64,000 bases of DNA from Chryseobacterium shigense (GTDB lineage Bacteria; Bacteroidota; Bacteroidia; Flavobacteriales; Weeksellaceae). Position numbers and translations under genes: made by a program. The notes under the pieces were generated by a model. It saw only the letters and a program-made list of their open reading frames with translations. It did not search any database and was not told the DNA's origin. Where the stretch lies: assembly GCF_014207845.1 (NCBI RefSeq), contig NZ_JACHLC010000001.1, positions 1,426,001 through 1,490,000 on the forward strand, read 5' to 3'. Below, piece by piece: positions 52,472 through 62,322 of this stretch (the stretch's first letter is position 1; every line of letters begins with the position of its first letter).

Positions 52472-55060
52472 TTAGTTTTCAGGTTCTCCTGTTTCAAATA
52501 AATCTCCTATTACGGTTCTGTCGTCATCCACAATACCGTCACCTGTTTCCGGCTCTTCATATACTTCCGGTTCTTCTTCCACAGGTTCAGGGATGGTAAT
52601 ATTGATTGTTTTTACTTTAAATTTCGTAAACTGGTTTCCAATTGCTTTTATTCCTTTCACGGTAATGAATTCGTCTATCTGAATGGTTTCAGGATCGCGT
52701 TCTTTTCCTTTGTCTTTAGCGAAGATGATCTCCGCAGAAGCACCATCTGATACAATGATGTTTTCGATAAATGATTTGGAGTGTTCCGAAGGCATGAATG
52801 TCTGCACATTTGCTGTATTTTCCAGCAGGAATCTCTTAATAAAATACATATCTTTTTCTCCGTCGTAGTAAATGCAGGTTACCGGCTGCTGTGGTTTCCA
52901 TTTTTCCAGAATCAGGTATTCATCATCGAAACGGTTCCCCAGATCAAAAGAAACAAGCTTCACTTCACCGTTTGTATTGATGGTCAGAATTCTGTCATCT
53001 CCTTTAAAACTTCCCAAAAGGGTTCCTCTGGCATCTGCATTCAGTCTTCTTACCGTATCATCAAACCATATTTTTCTTGGGGCCAAAGTGGAAACTCCTT
53101 CTTCTTTCATGTCTACCTTTTTCACGGAATATTTGGTCACCAGATTTCCTTTGGAATCTCTTCCTTTGATAGCCAGATCGGAGAAATCTATTTCCATTTT
53201 ATTTTTCCTGATCCTCGGGTTTGGTTTTAAAAGTACAGTTACCGTTTCTGCTTCTCCATTAGGATTGGCGGAGAAATATAATGTTTCCGAACCTTTTTTA
53301 TCGGAAGCTAACGGATAGTCTGTATTTCTTGTTACGGCAGTTACGGAAAAACGTTTCATGTAATAAGGCCCGTCTCTTCCTTCCCGGTAGATCATGTTGT
53401 AGACGGTTCTTTTATCATTCTTCTTCCAGATGGCAACGTGCAGAATGTCTTTTCCTACAAATGTTTTGGCATCTACCTTAACCACCTTCATCGTTCCGTC
53501 TTTTCTGAAGATGATGATATCATCTATATCCGAACAGTCGAACAGGTACTGATCTTTTTTCAGTGATGTTCCGATAAATCCTTCCTCGAAATTGGCATAG
53601 AATTTTTCGTTGGCTACAGCCACTTTTGTAGCATCAATGGTATCAAAGATTCTCAGTTCTGTTTTTCTCTGTCTGTCTTTTCCGTATTTCTTCTGAATAT
53701 TTAAATAATACTCAATGGCATAGGCTACCAGATTGGCAAGATTGTGTTTTACCTGCTCTATTTTACCTTCAAGGGAAGCAATATTTTCTTTGAATTTATC
53801 TAAATCGAATCTTGAAATTCTCTTGATCCTGATTTCGGTAAGTTTTAAGATATCTTCCTCCGTTACCGCTCTTAAAAGATGTTTGGTATGGGGCTTTAAT
53901 CCTGCATCAATGGTTTTAATAACATCTTCCCAGGTTTTTACTTCTTCAATATCATGATAGATCCTGTTTTCTATAAAGATTCTTTCCAGTGAGGAGAAAT
54001 GCCAGCTTTCCTGAAGTTCATGAAGCTCAATTTCCAGCTCTTTTTTAAGCAGTGAAACGGTATGGTCCGTATTCATTTTCAGAATATCGGAAACATTCAT
54101 GAACATGGGTTTATCACCAACAATAACACATGCATTCGGAGAAATGGTTACCTGGCAGTCTGTAAACGCATAGAGTGCATCAATGGTTTTGTCCGGCGAT
54201 ACGTCATTATGGAGATGAATAAGGATCTCTACGGTATCCGATGTATTATCTTCAATCTTTTTGATCTTGATTTTTCCTTTTTCGTTCGCCTTCAGGACTG
54301 AGTCAATCAGGTCGCTTGTGGTTTTTGAGAAAGGAAGCTCGGAGATTACCAATGTATGTTTGTCGGTTTGGGTAATTTTAGCCCGGGCACGTACTTTTCC
54401 TCCTCTGTGACCGTCATTGTATTCGGAAACATCAAGGTAACCGGCTGTCAGAAAATCCGGAAACAGTTCGAATTTCTTTCCTTTAAGATAGGCAACAGAA
54501 GCGTTGATGAGCTCATTGAAATTATGGGGAAGAATTTTCGTAGAAAGTCCAACCCCGATTCCTTCTACTCCCTGTGCAAGCAGCAGCGGGAATTTTACCG
54601 GAAGGTCAATAGGTTCATTGTTTCTTCCGTCATAGGATTTGGCCCATTCGGTTGTTTTGGGATTAAAGACTACTTCCAGTGCAAAAGGTGTCAGCCTGGC
54701 TTCAATATATCTTGCCGCGGCAGCAGAATCCCCGGTGTAGATATTCCCCCAGTTTCCCTGGGTATCTATCAGGAGTTCTTTCTGGCCAATCTGTACCATA
54801 GCATCTGTAATGGAAGCATCTCCGTGGGGATGATACTTCATGGTATTTCCTACGATATTGGCTACTTTATTGTAACGGCCGTCTTCCAGCTCCCGCATAG
54901 AGTGCATGATCCTTCTCTGAACGGGCTTAAGCCCATCATAAACGGAGGGGATCGCCCTATCCAGAATTACGTAGGAAGCATAATCCAGAAACCAGTCTTT
55001 ATAAAGTCCGGAGACTTTTTTCAAGCTCTCACCTTCGTGCGAGTTTTCTTCTGTCGTCAT
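52472..55060 (-). CDS. parC: DNA topoisomerase IV subunit A
   Basis: Breaks and rejoins DNA for chromosome decatenation. The 862-aa length and the partner parE in the same operon identify it as ParC rather than GyrA. The active-site Tyr is Y118 in AAAARYIEARLTPFA. The quinolone region reads YHPHGDASITDAMVQIG (residues 76-92). C-terminal blades such as VKLVSFDLGNRFDDEYLIL belong to the beta-pinwheel, which ends in an acidic tail (EEEPEVYEEPETGDG). The start is 6 bases after the 158-aa membrane protein gene. Confidence 0.95.
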   Translation of the reverse strand: MTTEENSHEGESLKKVSGLYKDWFLDYASYVILDRAIPSVYDGLKPVQRRIMHSMRELEDGRYNKVANIVGNTMKYHPHGDASITDAMVQIGQKELLIDTQGNWGNIYTGDSAAAARYIEARLTPFALEVVFNPKTTEWAKSYDGRNNEPIDLPVKFPLLLAQGVEGIGVGLSTKILPHNFNELINASVAYLKGKKFELFPDFLTAGYLDVSEYNDGHRGGKVRARAKITQTDKHTLVISELPFSKTTSDLIDSVLKANEKGKIKIKKIEDNTSDTVEILIHLHNDVSPDKTIDALYAFTDCQVTISPNACVIVGDKPMFMNVSDILKMNTDHTVSLLKKELEIELHELQESWHFSSLERIFIENRIYHDIEEVKTWEDVIKTIDAGLKPHTKHLLRAVTEEDILKLTEIRIKRISRFDLDKFKENIASLEGKIEQVKHNLANLVAYAIEYYLNIQKKYGKDRQRKTELRIFDTIDATKVAVANEKFYANFEEGFIGTSLKKDQYLFDCSDIDDIIIFRKDGTMKVVKVDAKTFVGKDILHVAIWKKNDKRTVYNMIYREGRDGPYYMKRFSVTAVTRNTDYPLASDKKGSETLYFSANPNGEAETVTVLLKPNPRIRKNKMEIDFSDLAIKGRDSKGNLVTKYSVKKVDMKEEGVSTLAPRKIWFDDTVRRLNADARGTLLGSFKGDDRILTINTNGEVKLVSFDLGNRFDDEYLILEKWKPQQPVTCIYYDGEKDMYFIKRFLLENTANVQTFMPSEHSKSFIENIIVSDGASAEIIFAKDKGKERDPETIQIDEFITVKGIKAIGNQFTKFKVKTINITIPEPVEEEPEVYEEPETGDGIVDDDRTVIGDLFETGEPEN

Positions 55061-55066
55061 CTATTT

Positions 55067-55543
55067 TTAATCGTTTTTCTCTTTATTAGTTTTTACTACT
55101 TTATTCAGAGAGAGTTTTAAATCGTTTACTTCTTTTTGGCTCAAATAAGATATTTCATATTTGAGTATGGTAGACCCACTGTTTTTGCTGGAGATAGTAA
55201 CATATAATCTTTTAATGAATAAAATACGAACAATCTCATACTTTATCAGTTTATATTTTGGAAATTCATCATGCAGAGGTCTGTCCAAAAAAGGGATGAT
55301 ATTCCTGTTCTTAAAGTTCAGTGCTTCTCCATCACTGTCATATTCAAATATTTGCCTGCCGTTAAGGTGAAAAATCACCAGCAGTATAATGGGAACAATT
55401 AAAAGGGCATAACTTTCTTTTCCTACAGCGTGAAATCTGTATTCGTTCAACAAAAATGCTGCAATTCCAAATATGGCCATCATTATGAGTAATGTATGTG
55501 CAAAATTGTAAATTGAGGCTCTGTTGCGGTTGCTAAGTCTCAT
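55067..55543 (-). CDS. Small membrane protein with PH-like region, between parE and parC
   Basis: 158 aa, two transmembrane segments (about 12-33 and 42-60), then a soluble domain of alternating strands with repeated RR/KK and Ile (KLIKYEIVRILFIKRLYVTI). It resembles YcxB/PH-type membrane domains of Bacteroidota in layout, but no family is certain. Tightly packed in the parE-parC operon (31 and 6 bp), so expression with topoisomerase IV is likely. Function unknown. Confidence 0.7.
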   Translation of the reverse strand: MRLSNRNRASIYNFAHTLLIMMAIFGIAAFLLNEYRFHAVGKESYALLIVPIILLVIFHLNGRQIFEYDSDGEALNFKNRNIIPFLDRPLHDEFPKYKLIKYEIVRILFIKRLYVTISSKNSGSTILKYEISYLSQKEVNDLKLSLNKVVKTNKEKND

Positions 55544-55574
55544 TTGTGATATGTGTTTTTAATTAATGTCTGTA

Positions 55575-57458
55575 TTAGTCTGCTACTTCATCCAAAATTT
55601 CTTTTTTATCAATATCGGGATCTTCCACTACAAGGTTCTCAAGGATAAACACCTGCCTGTCCGGTGTATTTTTACCCATATAGAATTCCAGCAGCTGGTC
55701 TATGGTCTGGTCTTTTCCTACCACTACGGGTTCGAGACGGATGTCTTTTCCGATGAAATGCTTGAATTCATCCGGGGAAATCTCTCCAAGTCCTTTGAAT
55801 CGGGTAATTTCCGGATTTTTACCAAGTTCATTCAGCGCTTTTATCCTCTCTGCTTCGGTATAGCAGTACCTGGTTTCTTTTTTATTTCTTACTCTGAATA
55901 ATGGGGTCTGAAGAATATAAAGATGCCCATTCTTAATCAGGTCAGGGAAAAACTGAAGGAAGAATGTAATCATCAGCAGACGGATGTGCATACCATCCAC
56001 ATCGGCATCGGTAGAAATAATCACCTGGTTGTATCGTAAATCTTCCAGGCTTTCTTCAATATTCAGTGCAGCCTGAAGAAGGTTGAATTCTTCATTTTCG
56101 TATACTACTTTTTTGGTAAGCCCGTAGCAGTTTAAAGGTTTTCCTTTTAATGAGAATACGGCCTGGGTTTCCACGTCTCTTGATTTGGTAATAGACCCGG
56201 ATGCGGAATCTCCCTCGGTAATGAAGATCTGGGTCTCCCCTTTTCTTTCATTTTTCTGGTCGTTGTAATGCTGCCTGCAGTCACGAAGTTTTTTATTGTG
56301 AAGAGATACTTTTTTTGCTCTTTCTCTTGCCAGCTTCTGGATTCCGGAGAGTTCTTTTCTTTCTCTTTCGGAGATGAGAATCTTTCTCTGGATTGCTTCG
56401 GCAATTTCAGGGTTTTTATGAAGGAAATTATCGAGTTTGCTTTTTAGGAAATCAATTATAAAAGTCCTTACTGTTGGCCCGTTTGGTCCCATATCGTTGG
56501 ATCCCAGTTTTGTTTTGGTCTGGGATTCGAATACAGGTTCCTCAACGTTGATGGAAATGGCTGCAATAATTGATTTTCTGATGTCTGAAGCATCAAAATT
56601 TTTATTGAAAAATTCCCGGATCGTTTTTACATAGGCTTCGCGGAAAGCGTTAAGGTGTGTTCCACCCTGTGTGGTATTCTGTCCGTTTACGAAGGAAAAA
56701 TAAGTTTCAGTCTGCGACTTGTCTGAATGGGTGATTGCCAGTTCTATATCCGTATCTTTCAGGTGAACGATGGAATATAGGATTTCGTTTTCCATTTCTT
56801 CTTCCAAAAGGTCTTTAAGGCCGTTTTCAGAATAATAGGTTTCGCCATTGAAAAGAATTTTCAGTCCCGGGTTAAGGTACGCATAGTTGCGCAGCATTTT
56901 TTCTATGTATTCTTTCCTGTATTTGAAATGAAGGAAAATCTCACCATCAGGAATGAAGGAAATTTCAGTACCGTTGCGGTCTGAAGTATCTTTTTCGTCA
57001 TAATTTTCTGTGATGAGTCCTCTGGAAAATTCTGCCATCTTCAGTTTTCCTTCACGGAAGGATCTTACACGGAAGAATTCTGAAAGCGCATTAACGGCTT
57101 TTGTACCTACCCCGTTTAATCCGACAGATTTTTTGAAGGCTTTACTGTCGTATTTACCTCCTGTATTCATTTTGGAAACAGCATCTACAACTTTTCCCAG
57201 CGGAATTCCACGGCCAAAATCACGAATGGTAACTTTACCGTCGTCCAGTTTTATTTCAATTCTTTTTCCTGCTTTCATTCTGAACTCATCGATGGAGTTG
57301 TCCAGAATTTCTTTCAGCAGAATGTAAATACCGTCGTCCGCAGAAGAGCCGTCTCCCAGCTTCCCGATATACATTCCGGGGCGCAAACGGATGTGTTCCT
57401 GCCAATCGAGGGTTCTGATATTATCTTCAGAGTAGATTGGATTTATTTCTTGTGACAT
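55575..57458 (-). CDS. parE: DNA topoisomerase IV subunit B
   Basis: ATPase partner of ParC, 627 aa. The GHKL ATP site is visible: the N-box in [20 protein letters not shown], then [11 protein letters not shown] and [20 protein letters not shown]. The Toprim metal motifs are [14 protein letters not shown] and [15 protein letters not shown]. The frame extends back to 57533, but the ATG at 57458 is preceded at the right place by a -7 box and starts [13 protein letters not shown], as ParE should. First gene of the run parE-membrane protein-parC-rhomboid-AraC. Confidence 0.95.
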   Translation of the reverse strand: MSQEINPIYSEDNIRTLDWQEHIRLRPGMYIGKLGDGSSADDGIYILLKEILDNSIDEFRMKAGKRIEIKLDDGKVTIRDFGRGIPLGKVVDAVSKMNTGGKYDSKAFKKSVGLNGVGTKAVNALSEFFRVRSFREGKLKMAEFSRGLITENYDEKDTSDRNGTEISFIPDGEIFLHFKYRKEYIEKMLRNYAYLNPGLKILFNGETYYSENGLKDLLEEEMENEILYSIVHLKDTDIELAITHSDKSQTETYFSFVNGQNTTQGGTHLNAFREAYVKTIREFFNKNFDASDIRKSIIAAISINVEEPVFESQTKTKLGSNDMGPNGPTVRTFIIDFLKSKLDNFLHKNPEIAEAIQRKILISERERKELSGIQKLARERAKKVSLHNKKLRDCRQHYNDQKNERKGETQIFITEGDSASGSITKSRDVETQAVFSLKGKPLNCYGLTKKVVYENEEFNLLQAALNIEESLEDLRYNQVIISTDADVDGMHIRLLMITFFLQFFPDLIKNGHLYILQTPLFRVRNKKETRYCYTEAERIKALNELGKNPEITRFKGLGEISPDEFKHFIGKDIRLEPVVVGKDQTIDQLLEFYMGKNTPDRQVFILENLVVEDPDIDKKEILDEVAD

Positions 57459-57470
57459 ATATAATTTCAG

Positions 57471-57501
57471 CAAACATACAAAAGTACGAAATTGTACAAA
57501 A
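57471..57501 (-). promoter_or_regulatory. Promoter of the topoisomerase IV operon
   Basis: TTTTG (complement of 57497-57501), 18-bp spacer, TATGTTTG (complement of 57471-57478), 12 bp before the parE ATG. Confidence 0.65.
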
Positions 57502-57599
57502 TTATCCGAATTTTTTCGATCCGTTTTTTTCAATAACTCATCTGAAATATTGTATTATTATTAATCAAATTATATATTTACAATATTATTCAATACCAT

Positions 57600-60527
57600 G
57601 TGAAAAAAAAATTTACTCTATTCTTATTTTATTTAATTTTACTATTTTCCCCATTATTCCCTGCCCAGATCCCCGGAATGGTTAATTATAATGAGGAAGA
57701 TGGGCTGAACAGTTCCTATACTTATCATTTAAGACAGGATAAAAACGGTTTTATCTGGATAGGCAGCGACAATGGATTATTCAGGTTTGACGGAAAGGAA
57801 TTTAAACGGTATGGAAAGGAGGAAGGATTAAAAAACATTGATATTATTTCCTGTGAGCCCCTACCCAACGGTGATGTTTTCATCCTCCCCTTTCTGAATG
57901 ATTTTGCTTACCTGAAAAACGGGCGGGTTATCAATTTAAATATCAATGATTATCTGAAAAATCAGTTTTCAAGCTCGATTCCAAAAATCACACGCGATGG
58001 AAACAGACTTTATTTATACGGTAACGGTAATCCGAAGAATATTTTCACTTATGAAAACGGCAAAGTAAAAAAAATTCCAATCCGTCTGGATTATAGGAAA
58101 AGAGAGTTTTTAACAATAAAATATGATTCCCGTACGCAGAACCTGTATCTGAAACATCCTGAAAAAAATGAAATTTTAGCTTACAACCTTGCCAGCCATA
58201 AAGAAAAAGAAATAAAAGCAGACCGGGGAAATATTATCTGCGAAAAAGATAATTTCTTTGTATTGGAGAAAAAAGGGCAAATTGATGTATATAAACTTGT
58301 TGATCCTTTACAGATAAAAAAAATATTTTCCTACCATACGGAAGATAAGATTTTTTATGGAAACATTGATAAGAACAATAAACTGTGGCTTAATCTCTGG
58401 AATGGCGGTGTTTTATATTTTAACCAGTCACTGTCTGAAAACAAAAAATTTCTTGCTCCGCCTGTAAGGATTCTAAGCAGCCATGTTATTAACAATGTCC
58501 TGGTAGACAGAGATGATAATGTATGGTTTAATTCCAGGAACAGCGGTGTTTTTTTCATCACCAAAGCGCTTTTTACGAATCATATCAATTTATCGGTAAA
58601 AAACAATTCTGAATTTATCAAAGCTATCGCAAAAGATGACAAGACTATTATTTTAGGCTATAACAATTCATATGGGGCCATTATTTATAAGAATGGTAAA
58701 ATACAGGATATTACGCTTGACAAGGATAATAAGGACGAAAACAAGTCGATCTATATCAATAATAACACTGCTATTTTCGGGCTTTCCACTAAAATTGTCA
58801 TTCATGACATTGCTAAAAATAAAAACACAAAGCTGGATTGTGCATTAAAAAATATTGTTCCTTACACCCGGGATTCTGTTTTTTTCTGTACATCCGGCAA
58901 TCTGCTGCTATACGGTTTAAAAAACAGGAACCTTACCAGCATTCTCGATGAGCGGATATATACGGTATTTCCCTGTACTAAAGAGGATTTACTTATCGGC
59001 AATTTCAGTGATCTGTATAAATTCAATATCAAAACGAAAAAGAGAACTTTATTTTTAAAGGGATATTATTTCACTGATATTAAAAAGTTAAGAGATCATA
59101 TTTATCTGGGGGCAACAAACCTCAACGGAATCATTATTTTCAACGATAAGGGTGTTTTAAAAAAAATTGAAAAAAAAGATGGCTTAACCAACGAGCAGAT
59201 AAAAAAAATAACGGTAGAAAATACAAATACCTTTTGGGCAAGCACCAATTCCGGAATTTCCAGAATTGAATTAATGAAAAACAATATACGGATCAACAAT
59301 TTTACCCAGACGGACGGGCTACCGTCCAATGCTGTTGCGGACTGTGTAACAAGAAATGACACTATTTTCATCGGAACTTCCAAGGGACTGGGAATATTTC
59401 CCATAAAAAAGCTGATGGCCCAGGAAAAATCGATCCGTAAAAAGGTGATCATCAATTGTGTAACCATTAAAAACCATGAATATTATAACCTAAATGAAAA
59501 ACTAACGGGCTATACGGATAATTCCATCACCTTTAACCTCAGCTTCCTGGATTATGCATCTCAGGGAAAAATAAGTTATAAATACAGGATTGAAGGCCTC
59601 AATGATTCGTGGCAGGTGAGTAATTCCCCGAAAATCATATTCAACTCTATTCCTCCCGGAAATTATGTTTTCCGGGTTTATGGCTTAGGTTATAACGGGA
59701 AGCAGTCTTATGCCTCTACGGATCTGCCTTTTGAAATTCAGCCAAAATTCTGGCAAACCTGGTGGTTTAAGCTGTTAGTGGCAGCAGTTATTACCGTGGT
59801 TCTGTCTGTTACAATCAGTTCCTATCTGCAGAAAAAACGCAATAAAAAAATGGAGAAATTCTATCATGAAAAAAAGATTGCGGAACTGGAACTTCAAGCC
59901 ATCAAGGCACAAATTAACCCTCATTTTATTTATAACTGCCTTAATTCTATTAAATATCTGCTGTTCAAAGAGGATTATGAGGAAACTGAAAATTATCTGG
60001 ATACATTCTCTCAGCTGATCAGAAAAACACTTTACTATTCGGAACAGGCTTTCATGCCTATAAGGGACGAAACAGAATATCTTTCTTTATACATGGATAT
60101 GGAAAAACTCCGCCAAAATGAACTGTTTGATTATGAAATACATATTTCTGAAAAAGTAAATAAAAGCTGGGTAATCCCCTCGTTATTAATTCAGCCATTT
60201 GTAGAAAACGCCATAAAACATGGAATTTCCGGCTTAAAGAACCGAAAAGGTTTTATCAAAATATCTTTTGACCATACAGACGCTACCCTCTGCATTACGA
60301 TTGAGGATAATGGTGACGGAATAAAAACCAAAAACGAATCTTTTGCTGAGAATAATTCTTTTGGATTAAAACTGTCCCAAAAAAGAATAGAAACCTTCAA
60401 ACAGCTTTTCGAAACCAATATTATTTTAGAAATCATTAATCTTTCTGAGAAATACGAAAGACATGGAACACAAATAAAACTTTATATAACGCCATATGAG
60501 AACCAAAACACAAATTTGCATCATTGA
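57600..60527 (+). CDS. Sensor histidine kinase with two-component-regulator propeller (LytS-type kinase core)
   Basis: 975-aa membrane sensor. Signal peptide (to about 27), then a long periplasmic beta-propeller of Reg_prop repeats (e.g. TYHLRQDKNGFIWIGSDNGL, LVDRDDNVWFNSRNSGVFFI). A Y_Y_Y domain follows (KISYKYRIEGLNDSWQVSNS, about 655-715), then one membrane helix (about 721-742) and a His_kinase/LytS core with H775 in QINPHFIYNCLNSIKYL. The ATPase has N-box PFVENAIKHG and DNGDGI. The start is GTG; the ATG that overlaps it (57598) is out of frame and followed by a stop. The response regulator gene overlaps its end by 32 bp. Confidence 0.92.
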   Translation: MKKKFTLFLFYLILLFSPLFPAQIPGMVNYNEEDGLNSSYTYHLRQDKNGFIWIGSDNGLFRFDGKEFKRYGKEEGLKNIDIISCEPLPNGDVFILPFLNDFAYLKNGRVINLNINDYLKNQFSSSIPKITRDGNRLYLYGNGNPKNIFTYENGKVKKIPIRLDYRKREFLTIKYDSRTQNLYLKHPEKNEILAYNLASHKEKEIKADRGNIICEKDNFFVLEKKGQIDVYKLVDPLQIKKIFSYHTEDKIFYGNIDKNNKLWLNLWNGGVLYFNQSLSENKKFLAPPVRILSSHVINNVLVDRDDNVWFNSRNSGVFFITKALFTNHINLSVKNNSEFIKAIAKDDKTIILGYNNSYGAIIYKNGKIQDITLDKDNKDENKSIYINNNTAIFGLSTKIVIHDIAKNKNTKLDCALKNIVPYTRDSVFFCTSGNLLLYGLKNRNLTSILDERIYTVFPCTKEDLLIGNFSDLYKFNIKTKKRTLFLKGYYFTDIKKLRDHIYLGATNLNGIIIFNDKGVLKKIEKKDGLTNEQIKKITVENTNTFWASTNSGISRIELMKNNIRINNFTQTDGLPSNAVADCVTRNDTIFIGTSKGLGIFPIKKLMAQEKSIRKKVIINCVTIKNHEYYNLNEKLTGYTDNSITFNLSFLDYASQGKISYKYRIEGLNDSWQVSNSPKIIFNSIPPGNYVFRVYGLGYNGKQSYASTDLPFEIQPKFWQTWWFKLLVAAVITVVLSVTISSYLQKKRNKKMEKFYHEKKIAELELQAIKAQINPHFIYNCLNSIKYLLFKEDYEETENYLDTFSQLIRKTLYYSEQAFMPIRDETEYLSLYMDMEKLRQNELFDYEIHISEKVNKSWVIPSLLIQPFVENAIKHGISGLKNRKGFIKISFDHTDATLCITIEDNGDGIKTKNESFAENNSFGLKLSQKRIETFKQLFETNIILEIINLSEKYERHGTQIKLYITPYENQNTNLHH

Positions 60528-61230
60528 TGATGAGAAGCATGGAAGAGATTATATTTCCTTACTGCTGAAAAAAGAATTTCCCGAAATTGAAATAAGTTTC
60601 GAAGCATCAAGCGTGGAAGAAGCCTACATTTACCTGAGCAAGAACTCGCCGGATATTTTGTTCCTGGACATCCGGCTGAGTGACGGCACTGCTTTCGATT
60701 TACTGTCAAAGTTTAAAGAACTGTCTTCCCAGGTTATTTTCATTACAGCTTTTGAAAACTTTGCGATTCAGGCTATTAAAAACGGAGCTACCGATTACCT
60801 TTTAAAACCGATTAAAAAAATTGATTTTATCATTGCAGTCAATAAAGCGCTGGAAAATATAAAAAAAACGCAGCCTGTACATAACAATAATCCATTGCAG
60901 GATAATAAAATCATTCTTTCTACCCTGCAGGGATTCAAAGTGGTAGGCATTGCAGACATTATCCGCTGTGAAGCAGATTCCAGTTATACCACCTTCTATC
61001 TAATCAATAAAACCAAGATCATGGTCTCCCGAACCCTGCATGAATTTGAACAGGCACTTCCTGAACTCAATTTTTTCAGGATACACCATAAGCATCTCAT
61101 TAATGTGGATCATCTTCAGGAATACATCAAAGGCCGAGGCGGACAGGTTGTTATGAGTGACGGCTCTGTTCTGGATGTATCTTTCCGCAGAAAAAATGAT
61201 TTTCTTCACAAAATAGGAAATATCGATTAA
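60496..61230 (+). CDS. LytTR-family response regulator
   Basis: 244-aa DNA-binding regulator cognate to the kinase before it. Receiver domain: acidic pocket in ICIIDDEKHGRDYI, phospho-acceptor D58 in ILFLDIRLSDG, K in DYLLKPIKKIDF. The LytTR domain is at about 140-240 (DIIRCEADSSYTTFYL and FFRIHHKHLINVDHLQEY). LytTR regulators bind two direct repeats about 21 bp apart; such a pair is found 83 bp downstream, before the lipoprotein gene. No other regulator competes for this role in the window. Confidence 0.93.
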   Translation: MRTKTQICIIDDEKHGRDYISLLLKKEFPEIEISFEASSVEEAYIYLSKNSPDILFLDIRLSDGTAFDLLSKFKELSSQVIFITAFENFAIQAIKNGATDYLLKPIKKIDFIIAVNKALENIKKTQPVHNNNPLQDNKIILSTLQGFKVVGIADIIRCEADSSYTTFYLINKTKIMVSRTLHEFEQALPELNFFRIHHKHLINVDHLQEYIKGRGGQVVMSDGSVLDVSFRRKNDFLHKIGNID

Positions 61231-61265
61231 AATTCTACTACCGCTTAAATCAGATTTGAAACAGT

Positions 61266-61307
61266 CTTAGCCTGAACAAGTATTTTCATTAATACCTGAA
61301 GGCTAAG
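61266..61307. terminator. Compound hairpin after the response regulator
   Basis: Outer stem CTTAGCCT / AGGCTAAG (61266-61273, 61300-61307), inner stem GTATT / AATAC. No T tract follows, so termination is uncertain; it may instead separate the regulator transcript from the LytTR site. Confidence 0.5.
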
Positions 61308-61312
61308 CAGTT

Positions 61313-61344
61313 TCGCACTTACTTACTCAGCTGTCGCACTTGCT
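61313..61344 (+). promoter_or_regulatory. Direct repeat TCGCACTTrCT twice, 21 bp apart: predicted LytTR binding site
   Basis: TCGCACTTACT at 61313-61323 and TCGCACTTGCT at 61334-61344 differ at one base and are exactly two helical turns apart, as required for a LytTR dimer. The site lies 68 bp before the lipoprotein ATG and just after the gene for a LytTR regulator. Binding is predicted only. Confidence 0.65.
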
Positions 61345-61411
61345 AGTTGTGGATATTTTTTGTTCATGCTCTTCTTTATTTTCGTTGTATTAATCAACTA
61401 AAAAAATTACC

Positions 61412-62191
61412 ATGAAAAACAAATTAAAATTATTCACGCTGAGTGTGATGTTTCTCTTTACATTTTCCTGTAACAATGATGAAAGTATAAAAACAGAGGA
61501 ATCCTTGTTGTATAAGACTGAAAGTTCAGCTATAATGACTAAGCAGTATAACTATATTGGCAATCCTTATGAGTCAGTCGGACAATTTCATAACAGCTTT
61601 CTTGATTATTATTTCGAGTCCGATAATTCTGATGAAATAAGTGATATAGCAGAACTTGCAGTATCATTTTACAAAGATCAAAATAATACTAATCCTCTTG
61701 ATTATATCCAATACCCTAATATTATTGCAGACGTAAATTATTCTATAAACAACACGGTCTCAGAAACAATAAATAAATTAAATAATCAAGGGGTAATTTC
61801 TAATGTCACGAAGAACTACCTGAACCAAATATTTGATATTTTATCAGCTGCTGAAGCTAGTGGAGATATCAATAATTTTATAAATGAAGTAGAAAATATA
61901 GAAGAGGAAATGCTTGAAGCAGACCTCAATGATGCTGATAAGAAGATACTTCTTCCAGTAATATCAGTAGCAAAATATAGCTCCAATTATTGGAATGAAG
62001 TGTATATATCTTTGAGCGCTTCTTCCCCTAATGGCAAAACTGATAATCTTCTTAGAGCTAAACAGGCAATTCACATTGCAGGTGTTGATCTCAATGCTCA
62101 AATTACAGCAAGTATATGGGCCGGCCCATTCGCTGGCATAATTGCAAGTTCCGCTTCTGCCAAAGAAGCTAAAAGAATAGGTTATAAATAA
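61412..62191 (+). CDS. Lipoprotein of unknown function with hydrophobic Gly/Ala C-terminal segment
   Basis: 259 aa. Lipobox TFSC with Cys20, followed by acidic NNDES, which suggests surface export. The body is acidic, helical and rich in Asn, Asp, Glu and Ile (e.g. INEVENIEEEMLEADLND). The last 35 residues switch to a small-residue hydrophobic stretch (ASIWAGPFAGIIASSASA) and end KEAKRIGYK. That tail resembles the membrane-active ends of some bacteriocin-like or toxin-like lipoproteins in layout, but no family is recognised. It lies just after a predicted LytTR site, so the two-component system may control it. Confidence 0.75.
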   Translation: MKNKLKLFTLSVMFLFTFSCNNDESIKTEESLLYKTESSAIMTKQYNYIGNPYESVGQFHNSFLDYYFESDNSDEISDIAELAVSFYKDQNNTNPLDYIQYPNIIADVNYSINNTVSETINKLNNQGVISNVTKNYLNQIFDILSAAEASGDINNFINEVENIEEEMLEADLNDADKKILLPVISVAKYSSNYWNEVYISLSASSPNGKTDNLLRAKQAIHIAGVDLNAQITASIWAGPFAGIIASSASAKEAKRIGYK

Positions 62192-62322
62192 ATCATTACT
62201 TAATATTTAAAGATCATTTATTTTCCAGAATTTCTTATTTGTTCTTTATTTCAAATTACCCTCACAAAATATTAATTCTTAAAGTTTTTATTGGTTTTTG
62301 ATTTATAAAACCAAGCTATATT

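Noticed and set aside
52472..55060. DNA gyrase subunit A
   Set aside because: It shares an operon with a ParE-type B subunit and has the ParC length of 862 aa.
57459..57533. Longer parE start at 57533
   Set aside because: The promoter -7 box lies between 57533 and the ATG at 57458, and ParE proteins start near the latter.
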